Of a stretch of DNA of 64,000 bases, positions 59,599-64,000 are shown piece by piece. The DNA is from Komagataella phaffii GS115 (Eukaryota > Ascomycota > Pichiomycetes > Pichiales > Pichiaceae). A program made the translations under genes and the position numbers. Below the pieces are notes generated by a model, which worked only from the letters and a program-made list of their open reading frames with translations, made no database searches and was not told the DNA's origin. The first letter of the stretch is position 1. The number at the start of each line of letters is the position of its first letter. The stretch lies in assembly GCF_000027005.1 (NCBI RefSeq), contig NC_012963.1:1550001-1614000 (forward strand), given 5' to 3'.

Positions 59599-61752
59599 AT
59601 GAAAGACAAAGTAGAAGGAGTTCAAGAGCTCTTTCCCGAATTGGCGAATGCCATAAGGATAGCTACAGCTATAGAGGCTCAGGATATTAAGTTTTATGAA
59701 TCTTTGGATAAATCGTTGGAAGCATCTGTGACGGAATCGAGTAAGAAACTGATCTCTCTTACAAATAAAATACTTACATGTTTGAATGCTAAAACGCTCA
59801 AATATGACCCTTCTAATATTGACACTGATTATACAGAGATTACAAATGGCCTGGATAGTCTGTGCGAAAGAGTGGACATTCTTTTAGATAAAGCAAGTAA
59901 ACCTAGTAGTACGAATGATGTCAAATATTTGGAAGACAGTATCAGCAAAGATCAGGCTAGCAGAAAATCAAGCAAAGACATGATCAAGCCTCAAATCGAA
60001 TATAATTACCCCATTGACAACACAGAGTCTAATCCTTTCAGGCCTCTACTCAATCAAAAGTATAATAGTGTAGTGCCGTTCGAAGAGGTCCATAAACTTG
60101 TCCCGGAGACTGATGACAATCCGCAACACCATAACCACCCTTATGAATTTGAAATTAATAGCCAGGAATATCCAAAATGGATTTTGGAAAGAAGAGAGCC
60201 GATTGTGAATCAGCCTTGGGAGTCGACTACTGCAATTTATGTGGAGACAGAGCAACAAGTCGGAGACATGATAGATACGCTAAGTAAAGCAGATGTCATC
60301 GCAGTGGACTTGGAGCATCATGATCTTCGTACTTATTACGGTTTGGTGTGCTTGATGCAAATCAGTACTCGAAACCAGGATTACATTGTTGATACGCTAA
60401 AGTTAAGATTCAAACTACAACCCTTGAATAAAGTTTTTACAGACCCCTCTATCGTCAAAGTATTTCATGGAGCATTCATGGATATAATTTGGCTACAAAG
60501 AGACCTTGGTCTTTACGTAGTCAGTTTGTTTGATACTTTTCATGCGTCAAAGCTGCTAGGATTTCCTAAGCACAGTTTGGCTTACCTATTAGAAACATAT
60601 GCAAAGTTCAAGACATCTAAGAAGTACCAACTTGCAGACTGGCGAGTGAGACCATTAACTAAACCATTACTAGCATACGCGAGGTCAGACACCCATTTTC
60701 TGTTGTACATTTTTGACCAGTTGAATAATATGCTGATAGAAAGTGGAAAACTTTCTCAAGTTTTGTATGATTCTCGTCAAGTTGCCTTGCGAAGGTTCGA
60801 GTATACAAAGTTCAGACCTAACTTTCCTACCCCATTGGTTGTGTCTCCCTTAAATGATCGAAAGGAACCTTGGAAGCAACTTCTTTATCTCTACAATATT
60901 CCACGATCAAGACAACCTGTTTTTATCGCATTGTATAACTGGAGAGATGAGATTGCTCGTGAAGATGATGAGTCTACAAGATATGTCCTTCCTAACCAAT
61001 TGTTGGCGACTATCACAAGTATCAGCCCTACCGATGTTTCCAGTTTGATGTCCTGCTCAAACATAAGAACTCCTTACTTGAAGAAATACGCCACTGAGTT
61101 AGTGGAAATTATCAAAAGCACGTTGAAAGAAGGGGCTGAGAACCAGGATGTCAAGTCTCTTACTAGTAATGGTATAGAAAAAAAAGCAGAGAATGTCGAT
61201 TATCAGACAGTTTTGAATTCTGATAGATTATACTCCCATCTAATGGACAGCCAAAAACAGTTAGACAATGAAGCACTGAACTTGCTCATCCAGGATTCTA
61301 GGATATTACTGCATTCATCCAACGTTGCAGTATCTTATTCAAAGAATAATGTCAGTGAAGAATCGCTAGATGAACGTGGCACTAGTCAGGTACTGAAGAT
61401 TCTTGCACCCCAAGCGCTAGTTGTAAGTGAATCGGAGAACGAGGAGGAGGAAGTCAAGACTCCAGAAACGAAGGCTGAACCAGAGAAAGAGGATCCAAGA
61501 GAAGTGATTGTTTTAAATAGAAGTGCAAGGTCGAAACCACAACCAGTTGTACCAGAGGTAGATGATCAACCACCATTAGATTTTGCAGGAGCAGATAAAG
61601 TGATGCTAGAGATAGAGCCCAGGAAAAAGCCCAAGCAATCACGCAAGAAACGTAGTTTTGATCCTTATGCGCAGAGCAATAAAGATCCACATCCTGAACC
61701 TAAGAAACACGCTAAGTTCAATGAGAATCGAAGTGCTGTCTTTAAGAAGTAG
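59599..61752 (+). CDS. RRP6: Nuclear exosome 3'-5' exonuclease Rrp6
   Basis: This is a 717-residue RNase D-family enzyme of the nucleus. The N-terminal PMC2NT region (about 1-110) binds Rrp47. The DEDD-Y active site is intact: Asp237 and Glu239 in VDLEHHDLRTYYG, Asp295 in FMDIIWLQRD, Tyr360 and Asp364 in YARSDTHFLLY. An HRDC domain follows (about 425-510, REDDESTRYVLPNQLLATI). The C-terminal tail is charged and ends in a basic RKKPKQSRKKR cluster, a likely nuclear signal. Rrp6 trims 5.8S rRNA and snoRNAs and degrades aberrant transcripts. Confidence 0.95.
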   Translation: MKDKVEGVQELFPELANAIRIATAIEAQDIKFYESLDKSLEASVTESSKKLISLTNKILTCLNAKTLKYDPSNIDTDYTEITNGLDSLCERVDILLDKASKPSSTNDVKYLEDSISKDQASRKSSKDMIKPQIEYNYPIDNTESNPFRPLLNQKYNSVVPFEEVHKLVPETDDNPQHHNHPYEFEINSQEYPKWILERREPIVNQPWESTTAIYVETEQQVGDMIDTLSKADVIAVDLEHHDLRTYYGLVCLMQISTRNQDYIVDTLKLRFKLQPLNKVFTDPSIVKVFHGAFMDIIWLQRDLGLYVVSLFDTFHASKLLGFPKHSLAYLLETYAKFKTSKKYQLADWRVRPLTKPLLAYARSDTHFLLYIFDQLNNMLIESGKLSQVLYDSRQVALRRFEYTKFRPNFPTPLVVSPLNDRKEPWKQLLYLYNIPRSRQPVFIALYNWRDEIAREDDESTRYVLPNQLLATITSISPTDVSSLMSCSNIRTPYLKKYATELVEIIKSTLKEGAENQDVKSLTSNGIEKKAENVDYQTVLNSDRLYSHLMDSQKQLDNEALNLLIQDSRILLHSSNVAVSYSKNNVSEESLDERGTSQVLKILAPQALVVSESENEEEEVKTPETKAEPEKEDPREVIVLNRSARSKPQPVVPEVDDQPPLDFAGADKVMLEIEPRKKPKQSRKKRSFDPYAQSNKDPHPEPKKHAKFNENRSAVFKK

Positions 61753-61934
61753 AGCTTAACATGGTTCCCTTCCCCACTTACATAGAGAAAACATCATAAT
61801 CAAATAATTAACATTATTTCCAAATGGGGTAATATCCAACAGAAGATGACCTTTTCCGTAGTACGGATTTCTTTAACCGTTCCCCAATCCAATCGCGCCT
61901 GGTTGTAATCAGCTTAAGCGCAGATAAATAGCAA

Positions 61935-61982
61935 ATGATTTCTCTGTTCTGGACTCAAATACAGATCATATTTGCAAGATGA
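61935..61982 (+). promoter_or_regulatory. Upstream ORF of 15 codons ending on the NFU1 start (ATGA overlap)
   Basis: An ATG at 61935 opens MISLFWTQIQIIFAR and stops at TGA 61980-61982. This overlaps the NFU1 ATG (61979-61981) as ATGA. If transcribed, it would force termination-reinitiation at the exact start. Transcript start unknown. Confidence 0.35.
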
Positions 61983-62752
61983 AAACGTTTAATGCGATGT
62001 ATAGCAACAGGTTTGCTTCCCAATTCCGTCGGTTGTTATCGATCCAAACTGCATCCACACCGAATGACAACGCTCTAAAGTTTATCACAAAAGGCGTTCG
62101 TCTTTTACCACCCCATATTCAGAAGTCAACTATAGAAATAGATGATTTGGCCTCGGCCACAGAGAAGTCTCCCCTGGCTCTCCAATTGTTTAAAGTACCG
62201 GGCGTTAAGAGCATCCTCATAGGAGATGATTTCATCACGGTCAATAAGGTGGACGAAAAACTTAGTAATAGTGATCATTCAAGATGGCAGTTTTTAAAGC
62301 CCCAGATTATAAATGTGATAGACCGGAGCTTGAGTAAAAGTTCTGAAAAGAAAGTGAATGTCTTAACGCCGCAGTTTCTTGAGAACATTTCCAATGTACA
62401 CCACGACGATTACATCGTGAGCCAAGAACCGTTAGACACAGATGATGATGTAACATATGAAATCAAAGAACTAATAAATACAAGGATAAGACCGGCAATT
62501 CAGGATGATGGAGGTGATGTGCAATTCCGTAGATTTGATCCTGATGCGGGGATTGTCTACATCAAGTTGAAGGGAGCTTGCAAGTCATGTTCTCTAAGCG
62601 AGGACACTCTAAAGCATGGAATTGAGTCAATGTTGCAACACTACGTGGAAGAAGTCAAAGAAGTGAAGGCTATTTTGGATCCTGAAGAAGAGATCAGCCT
62701 GAAGGAATTTGAGAAGTTGGAGAAGAAACTAATGAGCCGCAGTACTGTGTAA
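61979..62752 (+). CDS. NFU1: Mitochondrial Fe-S cluster scaffold/delivery protein Nfu1
   Basis: This is a 257-residue protein. The N-terminus (MKTFNAMYSNRFASQFRRLL) is basic and acid-free, a mitochondrial presequence. The Nfu N-domain (about 55-150) contains SPLALQLFKVPGVKSILIGD and DDFITVNK. The C-terminal NifU-like domain has IQDDGGDVQFRRFD and the cluster-binding CxxC at Cys201/Cys204 (GACKSCSLSEDTLKHGIE). Nfu1 passes 4Fe-4S clusters to lipoate synthase and other matrix enzymes. An overlapping upstream ORF precedes the start. It is convergent with the PCD gene, with 42 bp between stops. Confidence 0.94.
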   Translation: MKTFNAMYSNRFASQFRRLLSIQTASTPNDNALKFITKGVRLLPPHIQKSTIEIDDLASATEKSPLALQLFKVPGVKSILIGDDFITVNKVDEKLSNSDHSRWQFLKPQIINVIDRSLSKSSEKKVNVLTPQFLENISNVHHDDYIVSQEPLDTDDDVTYEIKELINTRIRPAIQDDGGDVQFRRFDPDAGIVYIKLKGACKSCSLSEDTLKHGIESMLQHYVEEVKEVKAILDPEEEISLKEFEKLEKKLMSRSTV

Positions 62753-62794
62753 GTTGTAGCTCCACACAACATACCTATAATATTATACCTTACT

Positions 62795-63076
62795 TTACTC
62801 AGCCACATATTTATCTATTCTCTTCGCTAGCCTTGTGTCCAATTCAGTAATACCATTCTCATCGTGAGTGGTTAAGTAAATATCGACATCAGTGTAGCAG
62901 TTGATGATCTTCGGGTGATGTTTCATCAAATGTGATCGCATAGCCAATTTAGTGAGAAACCCCCACGTATCTTCGAATGATTGAAATTTGAGTGTCCTGT
63001 GAAGTTGGTTGTCAATAATTTTCCATTTCGGAAGAGCTTGGGGGAGGGTTCTAAGTTGAGATGGAGTTAGTTTCAT
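62795..63076 (-). CDS. Pterin-4a-carbinolamine dehydratase (PCD/DCoH family)
   Basis: This is a complete 93-residue protein. The family motif is present: KHHPKIINCYTDVDIYLTTH, with the paired His and the following Pro and aromatic residue, after FQSFEDTWGFLTKLAMRSHL. Length is the usual 90-105. PCD dehydrates 4a-hydroxytetrahydropterin and, in animals, also acts as a transcription cofactor. Yeasts lack an obvious pterin-dependent hydroxylase, so its cellular job is unclear; S. cerevisiae has a similar gene, YHL018W. The ATG is at 63074-63076. Confidence 0.88.
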   Translation of the reverse strand: MKLTPSQLRTLPQALPKWKIIDNQLHRTLKFQSFEDTWGFLTKLAMRSHLMKHHPKIINCYTDVDIYLTTHDENGITELDTRLAKRIDKYVAE

Positions 63077-63119
63077 GTTGTGAGGTTACTTTCATAAAAA
63101 CATGAGAGTTTAGCTTATG

Positions 63120-63311
63120 TCAGCCTACATCATTTAAGTTACAGTCTGCACGTCTCCAGCAGAACCTGACATGCGGTACCTGTCCTCTGGTGCAATCAAC
63201 AGGCTTAATGTCAAGACCTAATTTGTCAGCAGGTTCTTTAATAACGAATGCCGATTCGTAAAGTACATTATCTACTAGTACCTCGCCAAAGACCTTGCGA
63301 GCTTCTGCCAT
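63120..63311 (-). CDS. Small ORF of unknown function, possibly 3' exon of a larger gene
   Basis: This frame encodes 63 residues from the ATG at 63311 (MAEARKVFGEVLVDNVLYES) and is open upstream to a TAG near 63383. It is Cys/Arg-containing near the end (DCTRGQVPHVRFCWRRADC). The upstream part reads sensibly (DNVKEREVVRRIEGGRIALM) with no ATG. The blocking TAG lies in TTTAG, which could be a splice acceptor, so a first exon further right is possible, although that would overlap the mu-adaptin gene. No family recognised. Confidence 0.3.
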   Translation of the reverse strand: MAEARKVFGEVLVDNVLYESAFVIKEPADKLGLDIKPVDCTRGQVPHVRFCWRRADCNLNDVG

Positions 63312-63398
63312 GAGAGCTATTCTTCCACCCTCGATCCTTCTAACTACTTCTCTTTCCTTCACATTATCAAAAATATCCTTCTAAACTTTGTTTGATAA

Positions 63399-64000
63399 AT
63401 GGCTTCGGCTATATACATCCTTGATATATGGCACAACCTGCTGATATCAAGGAAATACAAACAGGACTTAGACGACTCATTGATATTGTCGAACTATGTC
63501 TCTCAAAAAAAATCTCAACCTATTTTTCATTATCAAGGTTGCAACTACATTTCCTACCAAGCAGATGATATCATCATATTGATGGTCTCTTTCTCAAACA
63601 TTAATTGCGTTTCCAATCTGTATTTTTGCCACCAGTTTGCCAATGCGTTAAAGGAATATTTGGATGGTCGACCGCTGGACGATTCCAGTATTAGAGAGAA
63701 TTTCGTACTTGTGTACCAGTTGTTTGACGAAACTTTCGATTTTGGAATACCGCAACTTACCGATTTTAATATACTGCGTGAATATATCAAGCTTTCAGAT
63801 CAAGATTCTGACTCGGAAACATCAAATATTGATTCAAAATCGAAATCTTCCCAAAAAATTGACACCACAAATTCAAACTTGTTGAACACCAGTATCTCCA
63901 GAACTGCTACTACCAATTTATCTTGGAGGCCAAAAGGCATATTCTATCCCAAGAACGAGTTTTTTGTTAATTTGGTTGAATCACTGAATTTGCTTTATCT
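63399..64000 (+). CDS. AP complex medium (mu) subunit, AP-1-like, 5' part (runs off right edge)
   Basis: An ATG at 63399 opens a frame that stays open to the window end (200 codons). The N-terminus MASAIYILD, then LLISRKYKQD, is the longin-fold start of mu1 adaptins. DSSIRENFVLVYQLFDETFD, then FGIPQLTDFNILREYI, matches the mu signature. After an Asp/Ser/Asn-rich linker (about 132-165), WRPKGIFYPKNEFFVNLVES begins the cargo-binding domain. Mu1 recruits YxxPhi cargo at the Golgi/endosome in clathrin coats. The variable linker and substitutions leave open whether it is Apm1 or the divergent Apm2. Confidence 0.88.
   Translation, partial: MASAIYILDIWHNLLISRKYKQDLDDSLILSNYVSQKKSQPIFHYQGCNYISYQADDIIILMVSFSNINCVSNLYFCHQFANALKEYLDGRPLDDSSIRENFVLVYQLFDETFDFGIPQLTDFNILREYIKLSDQDSDSETSNIDSKSKSSQKIDTTNSNLLNTSISRTATTNLSWRPKGIFYPKNEFFVNLVESLNLLY

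Noticed and set aside
1..64000. CRISPR arrays, transposons/LTRs, viral genes, centromere-like inverted repeats
   Set aside because: None seen on either strand by reading. A self-alignment would be needed to exclude diverged repeats.

Overview
The window looks like nuclear DNA of a budding yeast (Saccharomycotina). Genes are mostly single-exon, tightly packed on both strands, and nearly every recognisable product has a yeast orthologue. CTG reads as leucine at a conserved ARM-repeat leucine in VAC8, which argues against the CTG-Ser clade. From general familiarity, the gene set fits a non-CTG methylotrophic yeast such as Komagataella (Pichia pastoris group). That species call is inference, not something the sequence proves.

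Layout, left to right. 0-5 kb: the edge of an FRG1-like gene, a FIG1-type mating membrane protein and a QDR-type drug transporter. 4.5-13.4 kb: CST26-like acyltransferase, FAT1, CDC14, an intracellular GH5 glucanase-like gene, BNA2 and EAF6. 13.5-19.1 kb: ARP7, tRNA-Ile(AAT), tRNA-His(GTG), a YeeE/YedE (thiosulfate permease-type) membrane protein, an Obg/YchF-class GTPase and a membrane-anchored coiled-coil gene read in two frames across a T9 run. 19.3-33 kb: GID5/VID28, a second MFS exporter, SNL1, MTR3, CHO2, GTR2 (with an 88-bp intron), TYW3 and DPS1. 33-45 kb: ALR1, a 2.6-kb sparsely coding gap, KRI1, PTR3, EDC3 and VAC8. 45-59 kb: a Myb factor, a 1.8-kb gap, DIA4, IMH1 (split by a frameshift), RMT2, CDC25 and tRNA-Glu(TTC). 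59.6-64 kb: RRP6, NFU1, a pterin-4a-carbinolamine dehydratase and the 5' part of an AP-complex mu subunit that runs off the right edge.

These are housekeeping genes, with no operon or gene-cluster logic and no mobile element, CRISPR array or virus. Recurrent themes are RNA metabolism (MTR3, RRP6, KRI1, EDC3, TYW3, two aminoacyl-tRNA synthetases), chromatin (EAF6 and ARP7 sharing a 180-bp divergent promoter), nutrient signalling (GTR2, PTR3, CDC25), lipid metabolism (CST26, FAT1, CHO2) and membrane traffic (VAC8, IMH1, AP mu). Convergent pairs are very close (5-50 bp).

The items most worth checking are: (i) the two-frame coiled-coil gene, whose junction is a canonical in-phase U_UUU_UUU slippery heptamer; (ii) IMH1 broken by a +1 shift; (iii) the GTR2 intron, without which its P-loop is lost; (iv) several corrected start codons; and (v) a TATA-headed 40-codon ORF in the ALR1-KRI1 gap. 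I did not find a clearly novel multi-gene system.
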